DNA of 64,000 bases from Bacilli bacterium (lineage in GTDB: Bacteria > Bacillota > Bacilli > RF39 > UBA660). The stretch covers positions 1 through 64,000 of the forward strand of contig JAFXUK010000012.1 of assembly GCA_017525015.1 (NCBI GenBank), written 5' to 3'. Of the stretch, positions 18,879-26,148 are shown in pieces; within the stretch, counting starts at the first letter, position 1; every line of letters begins with the position of its first letter. Below the pieces are notes generated by a model. The model saw only the letters and a program-made list of their open reading frames with translations, did not search any database and was not told the origin of the DNA. A program made the translations under genes and the position numbers.

Positions 18879-19487
18879 TTACTCTTCAGTTTTTTCTTCA
18901 GCTGATCCTTCAGCTTCTTCATCAGCTTTTTCGCCAATTACTTCAACTTCATGTTCAGCTGCAGCTTCAGCTTCTAATTCAGCTAACTTAGCTTCTCTCT
19001 TAGCTTGTTCAGCTTCTTCTTTAGCAGCTTCAGCAGCTTCTTCAGCTAACTCAACATCGTTAACACCTTTAACTGCAACACCCATATTTCTAGCTGTTCC
19101 TTCTACGATTCTCATAGCAGCTTCAATATCATTTGCATTTAAATCTGGTAACTTAGTCTCAGCAATATTCTTTAGATCTTCTTTTGTAATAGTAGCTACG
19201 ATTTGGTGAGCTCCTTTAGCACTACCCTTTTGAATCTTAGCAGCCTTCTTAATTAAGAAAGCAGCTGGAGCAGTCTTAAGAACAAAATCGAAAGTTCTAT
19301 CTTCATAAAGACTAATTTCAACTGGGATTATATCTCCCATTTTGTCTCTAGTTGCATCATTAAATTTTGTACAGAATTCTTGTAAATTAATACCTGCAGG
19401 TCCTAAAACAGTACCAACTGGTGGTGCTGGAGTAGCCTTACCTGCTGGAATTTGTAACTTGATTTTCTTTACGGCTTCTTTTGCCAC
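18879..19487 (-). CDS. rplK: 50S ribosomal protein L11 with a long acidic C-terminal tail
   Basis: The core (about residues 1-142) is standard L11: [30 protein letters not shown], and the C-terminal [11 protein letters not shown] segment. An extra tail of about 60 residues follows, almost entirely Glu, Ala and Lys, predicted helical; ordinary L11 ends near 141. The start is GTG 19487 (giving MAKEAVKK...) with GGAGG eight bases upstream; a GTG three codons earlier is too close to that site. L11 sits at the GTPase centre, so the tail could project toward the factor-binding region. Promoter and leader lie upstream. Confidence 0.95.
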   Translation of the reverse strand: MAKEAVKKIKLQIPAGKATPAPPVGTVLGPAGINLQEFCTKFNDATRDKMGDIIPVEISLYEDRTFDFVLKTAPAAFLIKKAAKIQKGSAKGAHQIVATITKEDLKNIAETKLPDLNANDIEAAMRIVEGTARNMGVAVKGVNDVELAEEAAEAAKEEAEQAKREAKLAELEAEAAAEHEVEVIGEKADEEAEGSAEEKTEE

Positions 19488-19512
19488 GAAAAACACCTCC
19501 TAAAAAATTTTT

Positions 19513-19560
19513 TTCGCGAAAGTGGTCAAAGGCAATCCGCTTATTCCCTCCCACTTAAGC
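19513..19560 (-). promoter_or_regulatory. rplK leader, possible L1-binding site
   Basis: On the minus strand AAGTGGGAGGG and GACCACTTTCGCG can pair through AAGTGG/CCACTT, enclosing a GGAGGGAATAAGCGG-type purine-rich loop. Such GTGGGAG...GACCAC arrangements resemble L1 sites on rplK-rplA mRNAs. Assignment rests on pattern and position only. Confidence 0.45.
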
Positions 19561-19596
19561 TAACTGCATGCAAAAACACACACAATTGCACCTAAG

Positions 19597-19625
19597 ATAC
19601 TAACATAAGTAAATGTAAATATCAA
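19597..19625 (-). promoter_or_regulatory. Promoter of rplK-rplA
   Basis: TTGATA (19620-19625), a 17-bp spacer and TAGTAT (19597-19602) on the minus strand, just after the terminator of the upstream gene. Confidence 0.6.
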
Positions 19626-19641
19626 GTCCTTTTAATAAAAA

Positions 19642-19662
19642 AGTACCAATTACTTGGCACTC
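19642..19662 (-). terminator. Terminator after the 19662-20795 gene
   Basis: On the minus strand AGTGCCAA and TTGGTACT pair with one G-U wobble around a 4-nt loop, then a run of six T. Confidence 0.75.
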
Positions 19663-20795
19663 TAATTTATAACATATCCCATTTCCTTAATTTTTCTAAC
19701 AATTTGTAGTATTGGAAGTAAATCTTTAAAGTAATCATTGTACTTATTAGCTATTTCAGAAATATTTTGATACTTAGTAAAATAATCAGTATCATCATTT
19801 TCTTCTAAACTAGAACCTAGATTACCATCTAATTGATTCCAACCATATTTCAAATCTTGAGACATTGTACTTTCCAAATATACTCTCTTACTAATTTGAT
19901 CAGATAACATATACATAATATTTTTCTTCTTATTATCATCTAAACCTATGAACATAGGCGATAATTCCATATTAACTTTCATGTTCTTTAATAGAACAAT
20001 ATCACTATCTAAATTCTCATTTACTCTAGCAACACTTCTATATATTGTTTTAATATAATCTCTACATACTTCGTTAGCTTTCTCTACACTACCTAAACTA
20101 GTAGTCAAATTAACAAAGTCTTCTTTACTCATTGCTGGTATATTAACAACATGACCATCTACAACATCTGAACTTGAAATAATATAACGATCATTATTAT
20201 ATATATCTTCACTCTTTAGATTAGATAATAATAAGTTTTCACTATCTTGATATAATAAAACTCTATCTAAGAATACAGAATTAACTTTATCATAACCTAA
20301 AGACTTAATAACATCATTAGGTAACTTAGATATAACATTTTTACAATCCTTATATGTCATTACCAAATCATCTAAGCAACCTTCTGGTAATAACTTATAA
20401 TATTTAGAATACTCATCATAAGCTACTAAAACATTATTAATCATTTGATAAGGTACAGTTGTAAAGAAATCATAATATATTTTTAATTTTTCAATTATAA
20501 AACTGTAATTACTCTTACCAAAATCGTTTTGATTTAAATAAACACCAGGTAGATTATCAGTTATTTCTTCAAAGCCCTTAACAAACTTAAGTAAGATATC
20601 TTTTGGTACAGCACTAATACTTCTTTCTAAAGACAAATATGAACGATTTAAATCATCTAATAAATTACTAGGTAATTTTCTTACTTCTTCCATATATGCT
20701 TTATAAGCTTTTTCTGCTACATCAATATTTTCATTTATTGAAGAAACATCAGGTTTATACTCCTTTGGTTCATTTACATTATCAAATTCTGTCAT
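19662..20795 (-). CDS. Uncharacterised protein between nusG and rplK
   Basis: The 377-residue protein is acidic and mostly helical by appearance, with no membrane segment or signal peptide. Short repeated-looking units (RKLPSNLLDDLNRSYLSLERS, KLPNDVIKSLGYDK, LLPEGCLDDLVMTYKDC) suggest helical repeats. No known family is recognised. It has its own promoter (20822-20850), an AGGTGAT ribosome binding site and a terminator, so it is independently transcribed although it splits the normally adjacent nusG and rplK. A cytoplasmic, lineage-specific role is likely but cannot be named. Confidence 0.6.
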   Translation of the reverse strand: MTEFDNVNEPKEYKPDVSSINENIDVAEKAYKAYMEEVRKLPSNLLDDLNRSYLSLERSISAVPKDILLKFVKGFEEITDNLPGVYLNQNDFGKSNYSFIIEKLKIYYDFFTTVPYQMINNVLVAYDEYSKYYKLLPEGCLDDLVMTYKDCKNVISKLPNDVIKSLGYDKVNSVFLDRVLLYQDSENLLLSNLKSEDIYNNDRYIISSSDVVDGHVVNIPAMSKEDFVNLTTSLGSVEKANEVCRDYIKTIYRSVARVNENLDSDIVLLKNMKVNMELSPMFIGLDDNKKKNIMYMLSDQISKRVYLESTMSQDLKYGWNQLDGNLGSSLEENDDTDYFTKYQNISEIANKYNDYFKDLLPILQIVRKIKEMGYVIN

Positions 20796-20821
20796 ATGAC
20801 AATCACCTACTATACACTCAT

Positions 20822-20850
20822 ATTATATATTTTGGAACAAAAAAAGACAA
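20822..20850 (-). promoter_or_regulatory. Promoter of the 19662-20795 gene, -35 inside a terminator
   Basis: TTGTCT (20845-20850), a 17-bp spacer and TATAAT (20822-20827) on the minus strand. The -35 is formed by the 3' arm of the nusG terminator. Confidence 0.7.
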
Positions 20851-20865
20851 CAATTTGTTGTCTTT
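20843..20865 (-). terminator. Terminator after nusG
   Basis: AAAGACAACAA/TTGTTGTCTTT palindrome with a T7 run on the minus strand, ending 2 bp from the nusG stop. Confidence 0.9.
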
Positions 20866-20866
20866 A

Positions 20867-21403
20867 TTATTGTAATTTATTAACTTGGAATAACTCTACT
20901 TCAACAGGAGTTTCTTGTCCAAATAAATCTATTAATACATTTAATCTGTTGTTTTCCATATCAATACTATCAACAACACCATTCATACCTTTGAATGGTC
21001 CATCTACGATAGTAACCTTTGTTCCAACACTCATCTCAGATTCAATATTAACTCTACTCATTCCAAGTTGTGCTAAAATACGATCTATTTCTTGAGGCAT
21101 TAAAGGTGTAGGTTTTGCTTTATGTCCACTTGAACCGATAAATCCAGTAACACCAGGAGTATTACGAACAATATACCAAGCTTCATCAGACATAATCATC
21201 TCTACTAAAACATAACCAGGGAACATCTTTTTAACTTTTTCTTTTTTTACGCCATCTTTAATTTCTACTTCAGTGGTTTCAGGAACAATAACACGGAAAA
21301 TGTTATCTTGCATTCCCATTGAAACAGCTCTTTGTTCCAATTTTTCTTTTACTTTAGTTTCATGTCCACTATACGTGTTAACTACGTACCACTCTTTTTC
21401 CAT
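20867..21403 (-). CDS. nusG: Transcription termination/antitermination factor NusG
   Basis: A 178-residue NusG: the NGN domain begins EKEWYVVNTYSGHE and includes FPGYVLVEM and NTPGVTGFIG; the C-terminal KOW domain includes VGTKVTIVDGPFKGMNGVV. It binds the RNA polymerase clamp and modulates pausing and coupling to ribosomes. The true start is ATG 21403, which overlaps the secE stop as TAATG, giving tight translational coupling; the GGAG used lies inside the end of secE. Confidence 0.96.
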   Translation of the reverse strand: MEKEWYVVNTYSGHETKVKEKLEQRAVSMGMQDNIFRVIVPETTEVEIKDGVKKEKVKKMFPGYVLVEMIMSDEAWYIVRNTPGVTGFIGSSGHKAKPTPLMPQEIDRILAQLGMSRVNIESEMSVGTKVTIVDGPFKGMNGVVDSIDMENNRLNVLIDLFGQETPVEVELFQVNKLQ

Positions 21404-21726
21404 TATGATAGCCACTCCTTCAATAATCCAGCCAAAACATATACAAGCTCAAAGAATCCAATAAATACTAAAACAAATATTACAACTGCTAAGGAATTCT
21501 TAAGAACTTCTCCCCCATTTGCCCAACGTACTTTTTTCATTTCTTTTTTTACGCCAGCAAAATATCCTTCTTTTTTTCCTTTTTCTTCTTTTACTTCTTC
21601 GTCAAGTTCTTTTTCGTCGTCTTCTACGACTTCTTTTTCGATGTCTTTAACCTTTCTGTTTTTTCTGATGTTTTTTTCTTCTACTTCTTCTACTTCAACA
21701 TCTTTAATTTTCTTTTCTTTAGCCAT
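21403..21726 (-). CDS. secE: Preprotein translocase subunit SecE with charged N-terminal extension
   Basis: The conserved SecE part is the last 60 residues: GYFAGVKKEMKKVRWANGGEVLKNS followed by one membrane helix (about 75-97). An added N-terminal stretch of about 50 residues is almost all Lys, Glu, Asp and Val, unlike compact Firmicutes SecE (about 60 residues). It is coupled to nusG through TAATG. rpmG (L33), which usually precedes secE in Firmicutes, is missing and there is no room for it upstream. AGAGGTGG precedes the ATG. Confidence 0.92.
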   Translation of the reverse strand: MAKEKKIKDVEVEEVEEKNIRKNRKVKDIEKEVVEDDEKELDEEVKEEKGKKEGYFAGVKKEMKKVRWANGGEVLKNSLAVVIFVLVFIGFFELVYVLAGLLKEWLS

Positions 21727-21779
21727 AAGCCCACCTCTAAATTTTTGTATTTAAAAAACACTTTTACGTGTTCAATAAG

Positions 21780-21808
21780 AATATACCATATTCTAAAACT
21801 AAAAACAA
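21780..21808 (-). promoter_or_regulatory. Promoter of secE-nusG
   Basis: TTGTTT (21803-21808), a 17-bp spacer and TATATT (21780-21785) preceded by TGG (extended -10) on the minus strand. Confidence 0.75.
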
Positions 21809-21814
21809 GAAAAA

Positions 21815-21833
21815 AGTTCGATAAAATCGAACT
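21815..21833 (-). terminator. Terminator after the sigH-like gene
   Basis: AGTTCGAT/ATCGAACT stem with a 3-nt loop and six T on the minus strand. Confidence 0.88.
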
Positions 21834-21836
21834 AAA

Positions 21837-22442
21837 TCACATCTTTTCTAAAATTTTACTAATTTTAATCTTTATTCTTTGAATAGCATTATCTACTTGT
21901 TTTAAATTCTTATTTAAAACAATTGCTATTTCATCATATTTTAAGCCACTAATCATTAAATCATATACTTCTTTTTCTGAATTAGATAAAGCTTTATATA
22001 TATTATCAGTTAACTCTTTTAAGTGCTCTTCCTTTACCATATTATCTAAAGGATTATTTTCATTATTATCACTAATTAATTCACTTAAAGGAGATGAAGT
22101 CTTGTCATATATATATTCTAAACTTAATGTTTCATTCATTATCTTATTCTTATTAGTTGTAAATCTTCTAATGAAAGTTCTTATTCTTCTATCTACACAT
22201 AAAGTAATAAAACTAGGTAAAGCCATTTCCTTATCTATTCTATAACTTACTAAAGCATCAGAAAATCCAACATCTGCTTCTTGATGCAATTCATTATAAT
22301 CTATTCCAAATTTATGAGATATATTTAAATACTTATGTATTTCAGTATCTATAATATATTTGTACTTTTGAAATAATAAATCTTTAGCATTGTCATCATT
22401 TTCTCTTGCTAATTCAATTAATTTATCATCAGTAAAGTCCAT
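21837..22442 (-). CDS. RNA polymerase sigma factor, SigH-like
   Basis: A sigma-70 family protein of about 201 residues. Region 2 is seen in NDDNAKDLLFQKYKYII through FSDALVSYRIDKEMALPSFITLCVDRRIRTFIRR; region 4 as LSNSEKEVYDLMISGLKYDEIAIVLNKNLKQVDNAIQRIK. Both length and position (after rlmB, before secE-nusG) match sigH in Firmicutes. In Bacillus SigH serves early stationary phase, competence and sporulation; no sporulation or competence gene is in this window, so its regulon is unknown. ATG 22442 with AGAGGTG is chosen over an in-frame GTG two codons upstream. Confidence 0.85.
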   Translation of the reverse strand: MDFTDDKLIELARENDDNAKDLLFQKYKYIIDTEIHKYLNISHKFGIDYNELHQEADVGFSDALVSYRIDKEMALPSFITLCVDRRIRTFIRRFTTNKNKIMNETLSLEYIYDKTSSPLSELISDNNENNPLDNMVKEEHLKELTDNIYKALSNSEKEVYDLMISGLKYDEIAIVLNKNLKQVDNAIQRIKIKISKILEKM

Positions 22443-22450
22443 ATTCACCT

Positions 22451-23134
22451 CTACTTATTAACAATTCCATATATAAGTATTGCAGCTGCTACTGATGCAT
22501 TTAAACTATTAACATGTCCATATTGAGGAATAGCTAGAATTTGATCACAATTCTCTTTTACTAATCTTCCTACTCCATTACCTTCACTACCTATTACAAG
22601 TAGTACCTTATCAGAATAAGAAACGTCTTTATAGTTTTCTCCATCCATATCTGCTGCATATACAAAGAAACCATTTTCCTTAAACTCTTCAATTGTTCTT
22701 ACCAAATTATTTACCATCGCAATATTAACATTAGATAATGCTCCAGCACTAGTTTTCATAACAGTACTAGTAACACTAACACTTCTATCTTTAGGAATAA
22801 TAATTGATTTAATACCAGCACATTCACAAGTTCTAATAATAGCTCCAAAGTTATGAGGATCTTCTAAATGATCTAACATAACTACAATATTATCATTATA
22901 CATAGTATTAACATCAACATATTCATAATCATCTATAACAGCAATAATACCTTGATGTTTGCCTTCTACCATACCATCAAGTACTTTTAAATCAGTAACT
23001 GTATAACTTATTTTATGATCCTTAATATAATTAATTATTTCTTTATCAGTAAAATTTTTAGCTAGATAAACTTTCTTAATATTACTAGGATTTTCTTTTA
23101 ATTCATTAAATACATTTTTACCAAATACCTTCAT
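22451..23134 (-). CDS. rlmB: TrmH-family 23S rRNA 2'-O-methyltransferase RlmB
   Basis: A SPOUT-class methyltransferase of 227 residues. An N-terminal substrate-binding region (FNELKENPSNIKKVYLAKN...) is followed by the knotted catalytic domain with the three TrmH motifs: LDHLEDPHNFGAIIRTCECAG, LLVIGSEGNGV and IPQYGHVNSLNASVAAAILIYG. RlmB methylates a guanosine in the 23S peptidyl transferase region. It begins 1 bp after mrnC and is followed by the sigH-like gene, the conserved Firmicutes order. Confidence 0.93.
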   Translation of the reverse strand: MKVFGKNVFNELKENPSNIKKVYLAKNFTDKEIINYIKDHKISYTVTDLKVLDGMVEGKHQGIIAVIDDYEYVDVNTMYNDNIVVMLDHLEDPHNFGAIIRTCECAGIKSIIIPKDRSVSVTSTVMKTSAGALSNVNIAMVNNLVRTIEEFKENGFFVYAADMDGENYKDVSYSDKVLLVIGSEGNGVGRLVKENCDQILAIPQYGHVNSLNASVAAAILIYGIVNK

Positions 23135-23135
23135 A

Positions 23136-23498
23136 TTATTCTCCTATTATAAAATTCATTATTTCTTTAATTCTATCATGTTTATTATCAAAATATAATT
23201 GACCAATTAAAGTTTCTAACCCTGTTGCTAATCTATACGTTACTATATCAGCATGTTTAGTTTTAGCACCTTTAGCATTTCTACCCCATTTAACTATTTT
23301 TAATTCTTCTTCTGTTAAAAAGTTATTATCGATAAGTCTTTCTAAGTGTCTTCTCTGACTATTAGCACTTACATATTTTAAACTACCTTCTTGTAATTCA
23401 CCAATCTTCGTAATACCACTTCTAATTAAATGCTCTCTTACATATTGTTCATAAATAGTATCACCCATATAAGCCATAACTAAAGGATTTGAAACCAT
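23136..23498 (-). CDS. mrnC: Mini-ribonuclease III (MrnC)
   Basis: A 120-residue RNase III-like catalytic domain without a dsRNA-binding domain. The signature NPLVMAYMGDTIYEQYVREHL holds the conserved Gly-Asp; the second acidic motif is in YRLATGLETLIGQLYF (Glu). It trims 23S rRNA ends in Bacillus. Immediately upstream of rlmB. cysS, its common neighbour, is instead at 42436-43746. Confidence 0.93.
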   Translation of the reverse strand: MVSNPLVMAYMGDTIYEQYVREHLIRSGITKIGELQEGSLKYVSANSQRRHLERLIDNNFLTEEELKIVKWGRNAKGAKTKHADIVTYRLATGLETLIGQLYFDNKHDRIKEIMNFIIGE

Positions 23499-23546
23499 AA
23501 ATCTTCACCACCAATAATTTATCACAAATAATAAAAAAAGCGAATT

Positions 23547-24359
23547 TTATTTTGCCTTCTTTTTTTCAGGATTATAGTACAAACCTTTCTTCAATTTATT
23601 AAAACATAAATAAATAAAACACAATAAACCAATTCCTATAAAAATAATAGATATAAGTTGAGCAACTTTAAAATTTCCAACCATTAAAGAATCAGTTCTT
23701 AAAGATTCAATAAATAATCTTCCAAGTCCATACCACATTAAATATATACAAGTTAATTGACCAGTTTTTAAATACTTATAATACTTTCTTACTAAAAGTA
23801 AAATAATAAAACCTAATAGACACCATAATGATTCATAAAGGAAAGTTGGATGATAATAAATACCACCTATATTCATTCCCTTAATAATAAAACTAGGTAT
23901 ATGTAAATGTTGTAAGTTTTCTAAAGTAGTAACAGGTCCATGCGCTTCTTGATTAAAGAAGTTACCCCATCTACCAATAGCTTGAGCAATTATTATTGAA
24001 GGTACTGCTATATCTGTTAATTTCCATAGTGGTTGTTTATTCATCTTACAATAAGCAAGTAAAGTTATAAAACCTACTATTATTCCACCATGAATAGCTA
24101 GTCCACCTTCCCATATTCTAAATATGCCAACTATATCACCTTTATATAAATTAAAATTGAATATTACATAATGTAATCTAGCTCCAAGGATACCAAATAT
24201 AACTACCCAGAATCCTGCATCAAAAATAATATCTTTAGGAAGATCATGTTTCTTAGCTTCTTTATTTGCTAAATATAAAGCAAGTAAAATACCACATAAG
24301 ATTAAAAATGAATACCATTTAACACCAAATGATCCAAATCTAAATATATACTCATTCAT
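23547..24359 (-). CDS. lgt: Prolipoprotein diacylglyceryl transferase
   Basis: A seven-helix membrane enzyme that transfers diacylglyceryl from phosphatidylglycerol to the lipobox Cys of prolipoproteins. The HGGIIVGF motif, the Lgt signature GRWGNFFNQEAHG with its essential Arg and Asn, and YHPTFLYES are all intact; 270 residues is normal. The start follows AGGAGGG. A predicted lipoprotein substrate is encoded at 63226-63885. Confidence 0.96.
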   Translation of the reverse strand: MNEYIFRFGSFGVKWYSFLILCGILLALYLANKEAKKHDLPKDIIFDAGFWVVIFGILGARLHYVIFNFNLYKGDIVGIFRIWEGGLAIHGGIIVGFITLLAYCKMNKQPLWKLTDIAVPSIIIAQAIGRWGNFFNQEAHGPVTTLENLQHLHIPSFIIKGMNIGGIYYHPTFLYESLWCLLGFIILLLVRKYYKYLKTGQLTCIYLMWYGLGRLFIESLRTDSLMVGNFKVAQLISIIFIGIGLLCFIYLCFNKLKKGLYYNPEKKKAK

Positions 24360-24382
24360 GGAAATCCCTCCTAAGTAAAAGT

Positions 24383-24391
24383 ATTATACCA
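24383..24391 (-). promoter_or_regulatory. Extended -10 promoter of lgt
   Basis: TGG-TATAAT on the minus strand, directly after the T-run of the preceding terminator, which occupies the -35 position. Confidence 0.7.
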
Positions 24392-24396
24392 TAAAA

Positions 24397-24420
24397 AAAG
24401 ATAGTTTAATCACTATCTTT
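24397..24420 (-). terminator. Terminator after the first DUF4190 gene
   Basis: AAAGATAGT/ACTATCTTT stem with a 6-nt loop and T7 on the minus strand. Confidence 0.88.
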
Positions 24421-24824
24421 TAACGAGCATTTATACAAGTCTTAGTATATTCAATATTGCCTTCTTTATAAGTACAAACAAAGTCTTCACATTCTACAAG
24501 TCCTTCAGGATCTTTATAATCTCCACGACTATTTAAATTACTGCAAGCAGTTTGTAAAACAATATTACTTTCTACATTATTAAATACACTTACTGAGAAC
24601 AAAACAAATAAAACAACAATAATTGTAACAATGGTTCCAATTACTCCCATAATTATACCAACTACAGCAAGTGCAAAACCATCTTCATTCCTTTTCTTAG
24701 CTTGACTCATTCCTACTATTGAAAGAATCAAACCTACTAAAGGAACTATAAATGAACATATAAGACCAGCTATACATAATCCATTTGTTTTCTTTTGAAC
24801 AGGTTGTGCTACATTATTATTCAT
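24420..24824 (-). CDS. DUF4190 membrane protein (copy 1)
   Basis: The 134-residue protein starts with a short Asn/Gln-rich cytoplasmic segment, then the DUF4190 unit: two membrane helices (about 14-36 and 50-80) separated by the small loop SQAKKRNEDG. A short external tail has four Cys residues. The first 60 residues are nearly identical to the neighbouring gene at 24881-25729, as are its promoter, ribosome binding site and terminator, pointing to a recent tandem duplication. Function of DUF4190 is unknown. Confidence 0.75.
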   Translation of the reverse strand: MNNNVAQPVQKKTNGLCIAGLICSFIVPLVGLILSIVGMSQAKKRNEDGFALAVVGIIMGVIGTIVTIIVVLFVLFSVSVFNNVESNIVLQTACSNLNSRGDYKDPEGLVECEDFVCTYKEGNIEYTKTCINAR

Positions 24825-24847
24825 AGAATCCCTACTTTCTTAACAAG

Positions 24848-24856
24848 AGTATAACA
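24848..24856 (-). promoter_or_regulatory. Extended -10 promoter, DUF4190 copy 1
   Basis: TGT-TATACT on the minus strand next to the preceding terminator's T-run. The same arrangement recurs at 25752-25760. Confidence 0.6.
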
Positions 24857-24861
24857 TAAAA

Positions 24862-24882
24862 AAAGTAGTATTACACTACTTT
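24862..24882 (-). terminator. Terminator after DUF4190 copy 2
   Basis: AAAGTAGT/ACTACTTT stem with an ATTAC loop and T7 on the minus strand; duplicated at 25766-25786. Confidence 0.85.
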
Positions 24883-25729
24883 AACTTTTTTTAAATCCTT
24901 CACTTACTAAATAATAATCAATATCTTTTGGTGTACTATATCCAATACCTATTGTTTTAGAGCTTTCGGTATAAGTGATCTTTTTGTTTTTATCATCAAA
25001 CTTATAACCGGGTTCACCAGAATACTCATTTTTATCAGATTGATAATTATTATCATCACTATATGTATAAACTATTTTATGATCTGCTCTATTTAATATC
25101 TTATATGATGCATTATTTAAATAACTTAACTCATATGTTTCATCTAATACATATCCTTTTTCCTTTTCATATTCAATATGTCTAGAATATATTACTTTTT
25201 CTGATTCATCTTCTATTGTTAATGTAACCACTTTAAAAGTCTCATTACCATAGTCATCTGATACGATAATTGTTAACGTATAAACGCCAGGTGCAGTATT
25301 ACTAGATATTTTATCTTCATCTAAAAATTCATAATAACAACCATTACGATCATAACATTCTACAACGAAATCTTCTGGTTTTATTCTTTCACCTACAGAA
25401 ATTGTTCTATCCGTAACTGTAACATCCGGAGGAATTAAATCTATATGATTATCAATTCCTTCTCTTTCATGTGTAGCATCTTCAACAACATACATAAAAG
25501 CAGAAAACATAACAACTATAATAACTACAGAGATAATTATTTCGATAACACTTATAATTATACCTGCAATAGCAAGGCCTTTACCATCTTCATTTCTTTT
25601 CTTAGTTTGAACTAAACCTACTATTGAAAGGATTAAACCTACTAATGGAACTAAGAATGCACATATAAGACCAGCTATACATAATCCATTAGTTTTCTTT
25701 TGAACAGGTTGTACTACATTATTATTCAT
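24881..25729 (-). CDS. DUF4190 membrane protein with external Ig-like domain (copy 2)
   Basis: The 282-residue protein shares the two-helix DUF4190 N-terminus with its neighbour, then exposes a domain resembling the DUF5011/bacterial Ig-like fold (VTVTDRTISVGERIKPEDFVV...GVYTLTIIVSDDYGNETFKVVTLTI, about 103-178) and a further beta-rich tail. Such domains usually mediate surface contacts. The first 60 residues and flanking control sequences match the copy at 24420-24824, so duplication was followed by different C-terminal extensions. It is separately promoted and terminated. Confidence 0.72.
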   Translation of the reverse strand: MNNNVVQPVQKKTNGLCIAGLICAFLVPLVGLILSIVGLVQTKKRNEDGKGLAIAGIIISVIEIIISVVIIVVMFSAFMYVVEDATHEREGIDNHIDLIPPDVTVTDRTISVGERIKPEDFVVECYDRNGCYYEFLDEDKISSNTAPGVYTLTIIVSDDYGNETFKVVTLTIEDESEKVIYSRHIEYEKEKGYVLDETYELSYLNNASYKILNRADHKIVYTYSDDNNYQSDKNEYSGEPGYKFDDKNKKITYTESSKTIGIGYSTPKDIDYYLVSEGFKKS

Positions 25730-25751
25730 AGAATCCCTACTTTCTAAAAAA

Positions 25752-25760
25752 AGTATAACA
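25752..25760 (-). promoter_or_regulatory. Extended -10 promoter, DUF4190 copy 2
   Basis: TGT-TATACT on the minus strand, duplicated from 24848-24856 together with the ribosome binding site AGTAGGGATTCT. Confidence 0.6.
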
Positions 25761-25765
25761 TAAAA

Positions 25766-25786
25766 AAAGTAGTATTACACTACTTT
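25766..25786 (-). terminator. Terminator after the 25780-26148 gene
   Basis: AAAGTAGT/ACTACTTT stem with an ATTAC loop, same as 24862-24882. The stop codon is inside it. Confidence 0.85.
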
Positions 25787-26148
25787 AATTTTTTTAAAAT
25801 ATCTACTAATTCCATAAAATGTTCTGGATACTTAGTAGCACCACTTTTATGATAATATGTATCATATTCATCATACCAAGCTAGCCTCCACATTGGTGAC
25901 ATAGGTGCGTGATCTTTAGTTTTATCTGGCCAATAATCGAATTCATCTATTTCTTCAAAATCCCAAATCATATTTTCAATCTTTTTATTTGTTTTCTCAT
26001 CAATAGAATATTCCCATAATTCACCATTAACATCTATAACATGCTCTACTAGATTAATAATGATATAATTCATATCTTTATATTCTAATTCTATTCTTTT
26101 AACAGATGGTTTATTACGAACTTGTTTTTTAACATCTAATTCTGCCAT
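25780..26148 (-). CDS. Small uncharacterised protein coupled to uvrA
   Basis: A 122-residue soluble protein rich in aromatic residues, especially in WDFEEIDEFDYWPD and MWRLAWYDEYDTYYHKSGATKYPEHFMELVDILKKL. No known family is recognised. The ATG at 26148 overlaps the uvrA TAA as TAATG, with AAGAAGGTG upstream inside uvrA, so its translation is coupled to uvrA; a start seven codons upstream is rejected. Whether it takes part in nucleotide excision repair is unknown. Confidence 0.6.
   Translation of the reverse strand: MAELDVKKQVRNKPSVKRIELEYKDMNYIIINLVEHVIDVNGELWEYSIDEKTNKKIENMIWDFEEIDEFDYWPDKTKDHAPMSPMWRLAWYDEYDTYYHKSGATKYPEHFMELVDILKKLK

Noticed and set aside
21837..22442. Evidence that the organism sporulates
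   Set aside because: A SigH-like factor alone is not diagnostic; no spo genes are in the window.
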